Below, piece by piece: positions 25,309 through 35,300 of a stretch of DNA of 64,000 nucleotides. Each line of letters opens with the position of its first letter. Position 1 is the stretch's first letter. This DNA is from an uncultured Flavobacteriaceae bacterium (GTDB lineage Bacteria; Bacteroidota; Bacteroidia; Flavobacteriales; Flavobacteriaceae): NCBI GenBank assembly GCA_947500585.1, contig CANMSN010000005.1, forward strand, positions 124,001 through 188,000. The letters run 5' to 3'. The notes beneath the pieces were generated by a model. That model worked only from the letters and a program-made list of their open reading frames with translations, had not been told where the DNA came from and searched no databases. The position numbers and the translations under genes are program-made.

Positions 25309-26499
25309 TTAAATAAAATCTAATTGCTTAAAGGATTTATTTAGCACTTTTTCATCATCTACCTCTAGCCATTTATCTAATACCGTAGCGTAAATCGTTC
25401 TAAAATCTATTTCAAATTTTAAATCGCCATTATCGTCTAAATCGCTTAGGCTAGCCATATTGTTGTACAACCCTTGCTTCTTAAGATTTTCACCAATTAC
25501 AAATACATTATTTGCCGTACCATGGTCTGTGCCTACACTGGCATTTTGTTTTACACGACGCCCAAATTCAGAAAAGGTTAAAATTAAAGTGTCTTTAAAG
25601 GTGTCATTATCTTTTAAATCTTGTACAAAAGCCTCAACACTATTAGCATAAATATCCAATAGCCTTTTTTGGGTATTTATTTGATTGACATGCGTATCAA
25701 AACCTCCTAAAGACGTATAAAACACTTTTGTTTCTAGATTAGAATTAATAAACTGCGCCGTAGTTTTCATCTGCTTTCCAAATTTATTATTTGGATATTC
25801 TTTTTTACTAGAAACTGTTTTACTTTTTTCGAATATGTATTTAGCTGAAGATTCCGCAGCAATCATAGATTTGTATAAATACCCTAAATTATGTTCGTTT
25901 AAATGCGCATCGTTTTTATGGTTTCTAATATTTTTAAAGTATGGGTCTTTTGATAAATTATAGAACGATTTAGCATCTTGAGTAGCAATAGCATTAAAAT
26001 TCTCACCCTTCATAGCTAATGATAAACTTTCATCTACTTCTATGGCACTATGCGGTTGTTTTCCATAATTATCTAAATAACGACCTACCCAACCGCTTTG
26101 CGAAAATTTATTAGAGTCGGTTGCCGTTTGCCAAATATCCATAGATCTAAAATGTGATCTGACAGGATTTGGATACCCTACATTATTTATTATTGATAAA
26201 TAACCTTTATCATATAGTCGTTTTAATGGTTCCAAAGCTGGATTTAAACCAACGTCATCATTTAATTTAAGGATCTCGTTTTTAGCGATGCCTAAAGTTG
26301 GGCGTTCTTTGTAATATAAATCATTTCTATAGGGAATCACGGTGTTTAAACCATCATTACCTCCAGATAATTGAATTATTACCAAGCGCTTATAGCCTAA
26401 TTTACTGCTAGCCACTTGCTCAAAAGCTCTTACAAAACTAGGAACCATAAATAAGCTACTAGCTAAGGACGACTGTTTTAAAAATTTTCTTCTGTCCAT
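25309..26499 (-). CDS. DUF1501 family protein with Tat-type signal
   Basis: A 396-residue DUF1501 protein, a secreted member of the alkaline-phosphatase-like superfamily. The N-terminus MDRRKFLKQSSLASSLFMV is a twin-arginine signal (RRKFLK), and later motifs include QLSGGNDGLNTVIPY and FSEFGRRVKQNASVGTDHG. The ATG at 26499 starts the signal exactly; a GTG three codons upstream would overlap the preceding gene's stop. It is paired with a DUF1800 gene 2 bases away, a very common pairing in Bacteroidota and Planctomycetes of unknown function. Confidence 0.9.
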   Translation of the reverse strand: MDRRKFLKQSSLASSLFMVPSFVRAFEQVASSKLGYKRLVIIQLSGGNDGLNTVIPYRNDLYYKERPTLGIAKNEILKLNDDVGLNPALEPLKRLYDKGYLSIINNVGYPNPVRSHFRSMDIWQTATDSNKFSQSGWVGRYLDNYGKQPHSAIEVDESLSLAMKGENFNAIATQDAKSFYNLSKDPYFKNIRNHKNDAHLNEHNLGYLYKSMIAAESSAKYIFEKSKTVSSKKEYPNNKFGKQMKTTAQFINSNLETKVFYTSLGGFDTHVNQINTQKRLLDIYANSVEAFVQDLKDNDTFKDTLILTFSEFGRRVKQNASVGTDHGTANNVFVIGENLKKQGLYNNMASLSDLDDNGDLKFEIDFRTIYATVLDKWLEVDDEKVLNKSFKQLDFI

Positions 26500-26501
26500 A
26501 A

Positions 26502-27896
26502 TTAACACATTTGATATTCAGGTAACGACATAAGTTGTATGCAATATTCTTGTTTAGATACTTTTTCTAAAGATTGAAGATATGCTTTTGCACTTTCGTT
26601 AATTTCACAAGCCAATAGATGGTTTTGAAATTCGTCTATTTCAACATTTTTAAATTGAGTATTGAAATATGTCCAATTAACTTTTGTTTTAAAACGCTTA
26701 CCAAATTTTTTCTTAAATAACTCTTTTTTCTCTTCCATTTGAGCATCTTCATATCCGTCTTTTACTTTTGATATGTATGCACCATTAAGTATTAAAGAAG
26801 GTAGTTTTAAGCGTAGTACAATGGTATTACTATCTATCCAGTTTTTACCGCCTTTCCAACCTGCAACATTTGGAGGGTCTAATAGAGTTTGTCCTAATAA
26901 TTTTTGAATATATAAGAGTTGCTTAGGGTTGCTAAACTCTGTAGGCACCATAGTTTTTAGCCCTACTAAAAACTCAATTGGAGACTTAATTTTTGAGCCT
27001 ATATTCTTGTCATCATAAAACCAATCAGATGTTAGCATAAACCGCATCAGGTTTTCAATATTGTAATCTTTATAGAATACATTGGCCATGGCATTAACAT
27101 GGGTTTCATCTATAACATCATTCACAAAATAACGATATAGTTTTCCACAGATATAGTTTGCACATTGTTTCTGCTCTAAAATAATATCTATAATATCTTC
27201 TCCTGAAAAGTTACCAGTTTTAGCAAAGAATGTTTTCTCGCTATCATCATGTTGGCGATTCCTAAAAACAAACTCGCCCTGTAAATTATGACTGTATCCA
27301 GTAAAAGCTTTAGCACTTTCTTTTATATCTTCTTCAGTGTAATGACCCACTCCAAGCGTGAATAATTCCATCAACTCACGGGCAAAATTCTCATTAGGTT
27401 TTTGTTTTTTGTTTTGCTTGGTATTCAGATATTTTGTCATAGCAGCTTCTTTTGAAACGGCGTTTACAAAATCTTTAAAATTGCCCAAAGCATGCTTTCT
27501 AAGCGTGTTGTTAAATTGTTGAATATAGTTAATGCTATTGTCTTCACATACAAAATGATTTGCCCAAAAAAGCGTCATTTTTTCTCTTAAAATTTCTTGA
27601 GAGTTTGTAAGTCTATCTATCCAAGCGACATTGAGTTCTATCTGTTTTTCACGACTTATTTTTTGAATTTTTCGTCGTGTTTCAGTATCTAATTTAGACC
27701 CACTCATCATCATACTTCCACTAAAAAGATCTTTTATTTCTGAAGTATCAACCTCAAGTTTTGTAGTTTTTTTAGAAGATTTAAAAAGACTATTTACAAC
27801 GTCTTTCTTGCTCTTTTTAGATAGTTTTTCAAGTTCTATGGGTAGAATTCCGAAACCAATACGTCTGTATAAATGTTGTATGTTATTAGATTTCAT
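26502..27896 (-). CDS. DUF1800 family protein
   Basis: A 464-residue DUF1800 protein. Family features include the start HLYRRIGFGILP, MTLFWANHFV, the NENFARELMELFTLGVGHYTEEDI block and NVAGWKGGKNWID. It is largely alpha-helical with no clear signal peptide. It is co-transcribed with the DUF1501 gene, 2 bases between its stop and the next start. The biochemical role of the pair is unknown. Confidence 0.9.
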   Translation of the reverse strand: MKSNNIQHLYRRIGFGILPIELEKLSKKSKKDVVNSLFKSSKKTTKLEVDTSEIKDLFSGSMMMSGSKLDTETRRKIQKISREKQIELNVAWIDRLTNSQEILREKMTLFWANHFVCEDNSINYIQQFNNTLRKHALGNFKDFVNAVSKEAAMTKYLNTKQNKKQKPNENFARELMELFTLGVGHYTEEDIKESAKAFTGYSHNLQGEFVFRNRQHDDSEKTFFAKTGNFSGEDIIDIILEQKQCANYICGKLYRYFVNDVIDETHVNAMANVFYKDYNIENLMRFMLTSDWFYDDKNIGSKIKSPIEFLVGLKTMVPTEFSNPKQLLYIQKLLGQTLLDPPNVAGWKGGKNWIDSNTIVLRLKLPSLILNGAYISKVKDGYEDAQMEEKKELFKKKFGKRFKTKVNWTYFNTQFKNVEIDEFQNHLLACEINESAKAYLQSLEKVSKQEYCIQLMSLPEYQMC

Positions 27897-27990
27897 AGAG
27901 CGATTATATTAAAATTCATTAAACAATGAAGCAACAAATTCTTAGACTTGAATTTATTAAAATGGTTTAATTTAATAAATGGAAGATACA

Positions 27991-28022
27991 AAAAAACCGT
28001 TTCTTATATAAAACGGTTTTTT
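27991..28022 (-). terminator. Terminator after the HhH gene
   Basis: AAAAAACCGTTT (27991-28002) and AAACGGTTTTTT (28011-28022) form a strong stem with a short loop. T-rich tails exist in both directions; it lies 24 bases downstream of the gene ending at 28046. Confidence 0.75.
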
Positions 28023-28045
28023 CACATAATTATTGGTTTAATAAA

Positions 28046-28594
28046 CTATTTGCCTCCATCTAATTCATCCTGCCATTTTAAAAGTTCTGCCCATTTACCT
28101 TCATAAGCTAATTTAGCCTGTTTTGGCCACGTACCAGGTTTGTGTATTTTAAACTTATCGCCACCACTAGTTAAAACTTCTTGACATTTTTCAAGAGAAC
28201 ATTCTGATAAAGCCTTCCATGTTTTAACATCATGATTATGAAATAACTCTTGTATTTTCGGGCCAATACCTTCAACTAAAGTTAAATCGTTTTCCTTTAT
28301 TTTTTTACCAAAAACAGCTTTTGCCGCTGCCGCATCAAAAGGAATTAAAGTAGCGCTAGTTGTTGCAGCCAATGAAGAAGAAGCTAAAGATGTTTTTAAA
28401 TCGCTTTCAAGGGAGGTTTTGCTACTTTTACATGCATCCAATTCTGCTTGTAATTTTGCTATTCTATCTTCACAGTCATCATTATTTGATCCGCTGCCTA
28501 AAAGCTTTCCTAATAAGTATCCTAATATTGCCGAAATAATACCCACAATTACGGGAATAAGCCAGCATGGTAAATGTATTGCTAAAAAATTCAT
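28046..28594 (-). CDS. Membrane-anchored helix-hairpin-helix domain protein
   Basis: A 182-residue protein with an N-terminal membrane helix (about 10-33, LIPVIVGIISAILGYLLGKLLG), a coiled-coil-like segment (DCEDRIAKLQAELDACK, about 40-65), a Ser/Ala-rich linker, and a C-terminal HhH domain with DLTLVEGIGPKIQELF (about 104-119). HhH domains of this type are often annotated as ribosomal-L21-like or NuoE-like. It is 19 bases downstream of an OmpA-domain gene on the same strand. Function unknown. Confidence 0.75.
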   Translation of the reverse strand: MNFLAIHLPCWLIPVIVGIISAILGYLLGKLLGSGSNNDDCEDRIAKLQAELDACKSSKTSLESDLKTSLASSSLAATTSATLIPFDAAAAKAVFGKKIKENDLTLVEGIGPKIQELFHNHDVKTWKALSECSLEKCQEVLTSGGDKFKIHKPGTWPKQAKLAYEGKWAELLKWQDELDGGK

Positions 28595-28613
28595 AATCTA
28601 TATTTTTTATATT

Positions 28614-29552
28614 TTAGTTAATTGTTATTTCTGTTCTTCTGTTTTCTGCTCTACCTTCTTCAGTAGTATTATCTGCAATAGGAACTTTTGAACCTTGAGA
28701 AGATGTCTCTATGTTATCTTCTAAAATTCCATTTTTAATTAAATAGCCTTTTGCAAAATCAGCGCGTTGTTGACCCAAAACAACATTATGAGCTGCATTT
28801 CCAGTATTATCTGTATGACCAATAACTTGAATTTTTACACCCAGTTTATCTACGCAGTGAGATATATTTGCAATTTTTTCTCTTTGTTCTGCTGTTAAAT
28901 TAATCGCAGCTTCCCCTGTTTGAAAATGTAATATTAATGGGTTAGATTTAATAGCATCACAAGCAGTTTTTAAAGCCTCAATAGAAGACGTATCGGAAGC
29001 ATCAGATGTTAATACACCAAACTCAATTGGTCCAAATAATGTATCTGTTTCATCTGGATTAATTTCATCATTTAATTTTCCGAAAGTATTTATTTGTTTT
29101 AAGGGCACACCACCATGTAAAACAAAATAATTTTTCACCGAATTTGCTCGTGCTAATCCAAGATTAGGATATGCCGAATTATTAACTTCATCTGTTTTGT
29201 ATAACCCAGTAATATCAATTGTTTTTAGTGGGTTTGCTAAAAGATAATCTTTAAGTTTTGAAACACCGTTTTCAACATTACCAGATACTGGATTTAAAAT
29301 TGAAAAATTTGAAGTTTTAAAATTAAAATTATCATTCATTTCAATATTAAAGTCGCCATTAGCGTCTTTAATCATAAATGCATTACGAGTTGCATCTTTA
29401 ATTTCCGGGGTTATTTCACTTTTAATCTCATCGCTTTTACTTTCATAACTTTCATTATTACAACATACGCTGCAGCATAAAAAATAGTACAAAATAGAAC
29501 CGAGAATAATAGTGAGTATAATTCCTAAAAGATAGGATGATTTTTTACTCAT
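28614..29552 (-). CDS. OmpA-domain membrane protein
   Basis: A 312-residue protein with an N-terminal membrane helix or signal (YLLGIILTIILGSILYYFLCC) and two OmpA-like regions: a degenerate one at about 90-170 and a canonical C-terminal one (about 205-312) with VIGHTDNTGN and a final GRAENRRTEITI. OmpA domains bind peptidoglycan. It precedes the HhH-domain gene, so the two probably act together at the envelope. Confidence 0.85.
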   Translation of the reverse strand: MSKKSSYLLGIILTIILGSILYYFLCCSVCCNNESYESKSDEIKSEITPEIKDATRNAFMIKDANGDFNIEMNDNFNFKTSNFSILNPVSGNVENGVSKLKDYLLANPLKTIDITGLYKTDEVNNSAYPNLGLARANSVKNYFVLHGGVPLKQINTFGKLNDEINPDETDTLFGPIEFGVLTSDASDTSSIEALKTACDAIKSNPLILHFQTGEAAINLTAEQREKIANISHCVDKLGVKIQVIGHTDNTGNAAHNVVLGQQRADFAKGYLIKNGILEDNIETSSQGSKVPIADNTTEEGRAENRRTEITIN

Positions 29553-29634
29553 TAGATTTTAGTTTTTGGTTTATAAAATATAAGTGACTACAATATAGCA
29601 CTTTAAACTCATAAAATAAGAAACTTAAAAAACA

Positions 29635-29667
29635 AAAAAGTCACATTTTTTAAAAATGTGACTTTTT
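29635..29667 (-). terminator. Terminator after the ALDH7 gene
   Basis: AAAAAGTCACATTTTT (29635-29650) and AAAAATGTGACTTTTT (29652-29667) form a near-perfect hairpin. It lies 20 bases past the stop of the dehydrogenase gene on the minus strand. Confidence 0.8.
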
Positions 29668-29687
29668 AACGAGTAATTTTATAATAT

Positions 29688-31241
29688 TTACAAATCAAAC
29701 TTAATGCCCTGAGCCAAAGGTAGCTCTGTAGTATAATTAATAGTATTAGTTTGTCTCCGCATATATACTTTCCAAGCATCAGAACCAGATTCTCGCCCGC
29801 CACCAGTATCCTTTTCGCCTCCAAAAGCGCCACCAATTTCGGCACCAGAAGTTCCTATATTTACATTAGCAATACCACAATCTGAACCTTGTACAGACAA
29901 AAAACGTTCTGCTTCTCGTAAATTATTTGTCATAATTGCTGAACTTAATCCTTGGGCTACTTCATTTTGGATATTAATAGCGTTTTCAACACCACCAGAA
30001 TATTTTAATAAGTATAAAACGGGCGCAAACGTTTCGTGTTGCACAATTTTAAAATGAGGTTTTGCTTCAGCAATTGCTGGTTTTACATAACAACCACTTT
30101 CATAATTTTCACCTGAAAGCACTCCGCCATCAACAATTATATTTCCGCCTTCTTCAACTACTTTATGTAAAGCTTCATTATACATTTTTACAGCATCAGT
30201 ATCGATTAAAGGCCCCACGTGATTGTTTTCATCTAATGGATTTCCGATTTTAAGTTGTTTGTATGCATCAACTAAAGCGGTCTTTACTTTATCGTAAATA
30301 GATTCATGAATTATTAAGCGACGTGTGCTTGTACAACGTTGCCCTGCAGTACCAACTGCACCGAAAACAGCTCCAATTACCGTCATTTTAATATCGGCAT
30401 CGGGAGTAACAATGATTGCATTGTTTCCACCTAGTTCTAATAAGCTTTTACCTAAACGTCCTGCAACTTCTTTGGCAACAATTTTACCCATTCTGGTCGA
30501 ACCTGTTGCTGAAATTAATGGAACACGAGTGTCTTTGGTCATAAATTCACCAACTTTATAATCGCCGTTAATTAAACAAGAAATACCTTCAGGTAAATTA
30601 TTTTCTGCAAAAACTTCAGCAGCAATATTCTGGCAAGCAACACCACAGATAGGTGTTTTTTCAGAAGGTTTCCAAACGCAAACATCACCACAAATCCAAG
30701 CCAAAGCTGTATTCCACGCCCAAACAGCTACTGGGAAATTAAAGGCAGAAATAATACCGACAACACCAAGCGAATGGTATTGTTCGTACATTCTATGTCC
30801 TGGTCTCTCACTGTGCATTGTTAATCCGTGAAGCTGGCGTGATAACCCAACAGCAAAATCGCAGATATCAATCATTTCTTGTACTTCGCCTAATCCTTCT
30901 TGGTAGCTTTTTCCCATTTCATAAGACACCAGTTTGCCTAAAGCTTCTTTTTTCTCGCGTAACTTATCTCCAAACTGTCTTACAACTTCGCCTCGTTGGG
31001 GTGCTGGCATGGTTCTCCAACTTTTAAAAGCAGAAGTTGCTGCATGCATTACTTTTTCGTAATCTTCTTTTGTAGTAGTTTTTACTTTACCAATTAACTG
31101 ACCATCAACTGGCGAATAACTTTCAAGAATTTCGCCGTTTGAAAAGTAATTTGACCCTATAGAAGTTCCATCATTTAAAGCTTTTACTCCTAAAATTTTT
31201 AAAGCGTCGTTTATACCAAAATCAGTTGCTATTGTTTGCAT
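29688..31241 (-). CDS. amaB: ALDH7-family dehydrogenase (aminoadipate semialdehyde)
   Basis: A 517-residue aldehyde dehydrogenase of the ALDH7/antiquitin group, which oxidises alpha-aminoadipate semialdehyde (piperideine-6-carboxylate) in lysine catabolism. Group features are SERPGHRMYEQYHSLGVVG, GIISAFNFPVAVWAWN and WKPSEKTP. The active-site cysteine is in GTAGQRCTSTRR, and the glutamate lies in LLELGGNNA. Cytoplasmic, NAD-dependent. It is monocistronic with its own terminator. No lysine aminotransferase is in the window, so the substrate rests on family membership. Confidence 0.88.
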   Translation of the reverse strand: MQTIATDFGINDALKILGVKALNDGTSIGSNYFSNGEILESYSPVDGQLIGKVKTTTKEDYEKVMHAATSAFKSWRTMPAPQRGEVVRQFGDKLREKKEALGKLVSYEMGKSYQEGLGEVQEMIDICDFAVGLSRQLHGLTMHSERPGHRMYEQYHSLGVVGIISAFNFPVAVWAWNTALAWICGDVCVWKPSEKTPICGVACQNIAAEVFAENNLPEGISCLINGDYKVGEFMTKDTRVPLISATGSTRMGKIVAKEVAGRLGKSLLELGGNNAIIVTPDADIKMTVIGAVFGAVGTAGQRCTSTRRLIIHESIYDKVKTALVDAYKQLKIGNPLDENNHVGPLIDTDAVKMYNEALHKVVEEGGNIIVDGGVLSGENYESGCYVKPAIAEAKPHFKIVQHETFAPVLYLLKYSGGVENAINIQNEVAQGLSSAIMTNNLREAERFLSVQGSDCGIANVNIGTSGAEIGGAFGGEKDTGGGRESGSDAWKVYMRRQTNTINYTTELPLAQGIKFDL

Positions 31242-31546
31242 GTATTATTGATTTATTATTTAAGTCAAATTTATTTGCGAATATAGCAATAAAAAGTCTT
31301 TTTCATTGAAATTCATCATCTATAAAACGATTGAATTTAATAAAAAAAAATGATCTAAATATTAACTTGTTTAACTATGTTTTTTTAAGTTGTTGAGAAA
31401 ATGATCTATTCTGAAATTAAAGAAGAACTATTTCAGAAAACTATGATACGGAGAATGAATCAGTTGGCTAGTAATCTATAAATTTAATTAAAGCGTTTTA
31501 CATTAAGAATGTACTCAAAATGCAAAACGCTCTTTTAATTTTATAA
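31242..31546. other. Intergenic region, no gene seen
   Basis: About 305 AT-rich bases between the ALDH7 start and the CAP-protein stop. Near the left end a minus-strand TAAATTTG (31273-31266) could be the -7 box of the dehydrogenase. Near the right end is a hairpin AGCGTTTT (31492-31499)/AAAACGCT (31524-31531) containing a smaller ACATT/AATGT stem, possibly a terminator for the CAP gene. No ORF or further repeat is apparent. Confidence 0.5.
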
Positions 31547-32032
31547 CTATTTTTTGAAAAATAATTGGGTATAATAGTAAATACCATTTTCATCTTTAAT
31601 GGCACTAATACCAATATAGGTAAAATCTGCTTCTAAATTTTTACGATGCACAGCACTGTTTAACCAAGCTTCCATAACTTCTTCAGCTGTTTTGTACTTA
31701 TATGCGACATTTTCTCCAACTTTAACGGCCTTTTCTTCTTTAATTAATCGTGTGCCACGTTGATCAAAATTTTCATGACTAATTTCATTCTGTTCAATCA
31801 TAAACTTTGTATGATCTTCAGCTAGCTGGGTTGCCAAATCATTTTTACTTAAAGATGACTTTCCTTCACTTGCTCTATGTGCATTTGCTAACTCAAGTAT
31901 TTCGTTTATAATAGAATTAGCTTCTTGTTTTTCAATGTCTTGTTGAGAATCATCTTTTGAGCAGGATACAGTACAGGTTAATATTGCGAAACAGGCTAAA
32001 ACAAGCCATGTTTTAAAATAAACTCTTTTCAT
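31547..32032 (-). CDS. CAP/SCP-domain lipoprotein
   Basis: A 161-residue lipoprotein with signal MKRVYFKTWLVLACFAILTC and lipobox TVSC, followed by a CAP (SCP/PR-1-like) domain. Visible are the hallmark histidines and glutamates: LANAHRASEGKSSL, EDHTKFMIEQNEISHENF, VGENVAYKY and the WLNSAVHRKNLEADFTYIG motif. Bacterial CAP proteins are extracytoplasmic and mostly uncharacterised. It is divergent from the alpha-2-macroglobulin gene. Confidence 0.88.
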   Translation of the reverse strand: MKRVYFKTWLVLACFAILTCTVSCSKDDSQQDIEKQEANSIINEILELANAHRASEGKSSLSKNDLATQLAEDHTKFMIEQNEISHENFDQRGTRLIKEEKAVKVGENVAYKYKTAEEVMEAWLNSAVHRKNLEADFTYIGISAIKDENGIYYYTQLFFKK

Positions 32033-32303
32033 ATTTTCGATTTTGGGGTGGTTAAATATAAAATTATTATTGATTAAAGGGCTTTCTTAGGCTTAAAATA
32101 AGTATTTCATCTTAAAAATTTAACCATTTATCGATTATTTATGCTTATCATCCTAAAATAAGAATCCATTACATTAAAAATATTAGGAGTTATTTAACAT
32201 CTTACAAAAGGCTAAACTTTAAATTGTCAACGTAATTTAATTAACGAGATTCTACCTACGCTTTCGTTTTTTAACTATTTTGTTCATTTAAATCTTCAAC
32301 TTC

Positions 32304-35300
32304 ATGTCATTAAAAAAGTATGTTGCTTTCGTATTACTTATTGCGTTAGCCGTTTCGTGTAAAAAGAAAGCCGTAGAAACCGATAATCTTTTCAAATTCC
32401 GAGACTATATTAGTTATACCACCTCGGGGGTAACTTCGGTTGCAAGTCCAATACAAATTAATTTAGCTAACGAAGTTGAAGGCTGGGAAATAGGACAGGA
32501 AATCACCGATAAAATTGTAAACATTAAACCTCATGTTGAGGGTAAGCTAACCGTTGGAAATAAACACACATTGCTGTTTACACCAGATGAGCATTTAGAG
32601 GCAGATACCGAATATACCGTTACCGTAAAACTAGGAGATATTTACAAGAATATGCCTAATGGGTTTAGCGATTACACCTTTCAATTTAAAACCATCACAC
32701 CAAGTTTTAATATTGAAACCAACCATTTACAATCGTACAGTAAAAATTGGCAATACCTTGAAGGTATTATAAAATCTGCAGATATTATCTCATTAAAAGA
32801 TGCAAAAACTTTAGTTGAAGCGTCTCAAAACGGAAAGAAACTTAACCTTGTTTTTAATGAAGCCAATGAAAACTCTAAGTATTTTGAATTTAAAATTGAT
32901 AGTATTCGTCGTGTAATTGAAGACAGCAAAATTCTGGTAAAATGGAACGGAAAAGCCATAAATGCTTCAAATGAAGGTGAAAATAGAGTTATCATTCCGG
33001 GGATAAATAATTTTACAATTGTTGATGTAGATGTAATTCAATCGCCAGAACAACATTTATCAATTAACTTTTCAGATCCACTTAAAAAGCAACAAAATTT
33101 TGATGGGTTGGTTAGCATTCAAAATGTGAAAAGCCCAAAATATGTTGTTGATGGCAATGTTTTAAAAGTCTACCCAAGTGTTAAATTAGTGGGTGTTATT
33201 CAAGTTGATGTGTTTCAAGGGATTAAAAATGCAGAAGACTTTAAATTGAAGAAACCCTTTTCTGAAACCATTACTTTTGAGGATTTAAAACCTCAAGTAA
33301 AACTTATAAGCAACGGTACAATTTTACCTAATTCTGAGGAATTAAAATTCAATTTTGAAGCCGTTAATTTAAGTGCAGTTGATGTACGAATTATTAAAAT
33401 TTTTGAAGATAACGTGCTTCAATTTTTTCAAGACAATAACTTAAATAGTAGCAATACATACGATATTAAAAAAGTAGGTCGTCGGATTGCAAAACAAACG
33501 ATACAACTTCAAACAGCAGCAGAAAATACTGGAAAATGGAAAGCCTATAGTATCGATTTATCGAAGTTTTTCAATGCTGATGCGGGTTCCATTTATCGTG
33601 TTGAGGTCAGTTTCAATAAAAATTACTCGTTATATAATTGCGAAGCCAATACAGGAAGTTCTAATTCTGAAAATGATGATTACGACGACTATTACGAGGA
33701 AGATTATTATGAAGGCGATTATGCCGAAATAGATTCTGAAGACGAAGAATTACGAGAAGAAGCCTATTGGGATAACAAAGCTTATCGCTACAAAAATTAC
33801 ACCTACAATTGGCGTGAAGAGCAAAATCCATGTCATGCTGCGTATTATGGCGAAAGTAAAATTGTTTCACAAAATTTACTGGCTTCTAATTTGGGCGTTA
33901 TTGCAAAGCAAGGCTCTAATAACTCCTATTGTTTTGCAGTTACTAATATTTTAAATACTAATCCTGAAGCCAATGCAAAGGTTACACTTTATAATTTTCA
34001 GCAGCAAGAATTAGCAAGTACAACTACAGATAATGAAGGATTAACATTAATCGATTCCGATAAAAACGCTGCGTTTGCCATTGTTTCAAAGGGCAAAAAC
34101 ACAACCTATGTTAAACTTCATGATGGTAACTCACTATCGTTAAGCAAATTTGATGTCTCTGGAAATCGTTTACAACGCGGAATTAAAGGTTACATTTATG
34201 GCGAACGTGGTGTTTGGCGACCAGGAGACACGTTGCATTTAACCTTTATGCTAAATGACAATGCTAATAAACTCCCAAAAGGACATCCTGTAAAACTAGA
34301 AATCACAGACCCTAACGGAAAATTAGTTTATAAAAATGTAACAAAAGATAACTTAAATAACTTTTTCAAATTTACAGTTCCAACATCTTCTGAAGATAAA
34401 ACAGGAAATTACAATGCAAAAATTTCGGTTGGCGGTGCTACATTTTATAAAGGCTTAAAAATTGAAACTGTTAAACCAAATCGCTTAAAAATTAAAGTCG
34501 ATTTTGAAAATGATATACTTACAAGTAAAGCCCCATTAAAAGGAACTCTTGATGTAAAATGGTTGCACGGAGCTCCTGGGAAAAACTTAAAAGCTGAAAT
34601 TAAAGCCAAGTTTAGCAGTGCATATACAGCTTTTAAAAACTATAAAAACTATACGTTTAATGATCCAACACGGAAATTTCAAACAGAAGAGAGTATCATT
34701 TTTGAAGGCAACGTAGATGAAAATGGCTTAGCCAACATCAGTAATAAACTTGAGGTTGGTAAAAATGCTCCAGGCATGTTAAACGTTCAATTTCTTGTTC
34801 GTGCTTTTGAAAACGGAGGCGATTTTTCTATGGATGCCTTTACCAAACAATATGCACCTTACGAATCGTTTGTTGGGTTGCGTTCGCCTAAAGGAAATGC
34901 ATATGGTTCATTTTTTACAGATGAAAATCAAACTTTTGATGTGGTTGTCGTTGATGCTAATGGGAAACCTATAAAACGAAATAATCTTGAAGTTAAAGTC
35001 TATAAAGTTGAGTGGCGTTGGTGGTGGAATTCGTCTTACGACGATTTATCTAGTTACGTTTCTAGTAGTTATCATCGTCCGTATTTAAGCAAAAAAATAA
35101 ATACAGATAGCAACGGAAAAGCTACTTTTAATTTAAAAATTCCTGATAACAAACGTGGTAGATATCTAATTAGAATTTCAGACCCAATTAGTGGTCATGC
35201 TACAGGAAGAACAGCTTATTTCTATAAAAACTGGTGGCAAAAAGCACCATCTTCTGATAAAGAAGCGGCAAAAATGTTGGTGTTTTCTGCAGATAAAGAA

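Noticed and set aside
31242-31546. Possible small gene or RNA in the 305-base gap
   Set aside because: Only short AT-rich frames, with no promoter-terminator pair on one strand that would define a unit.
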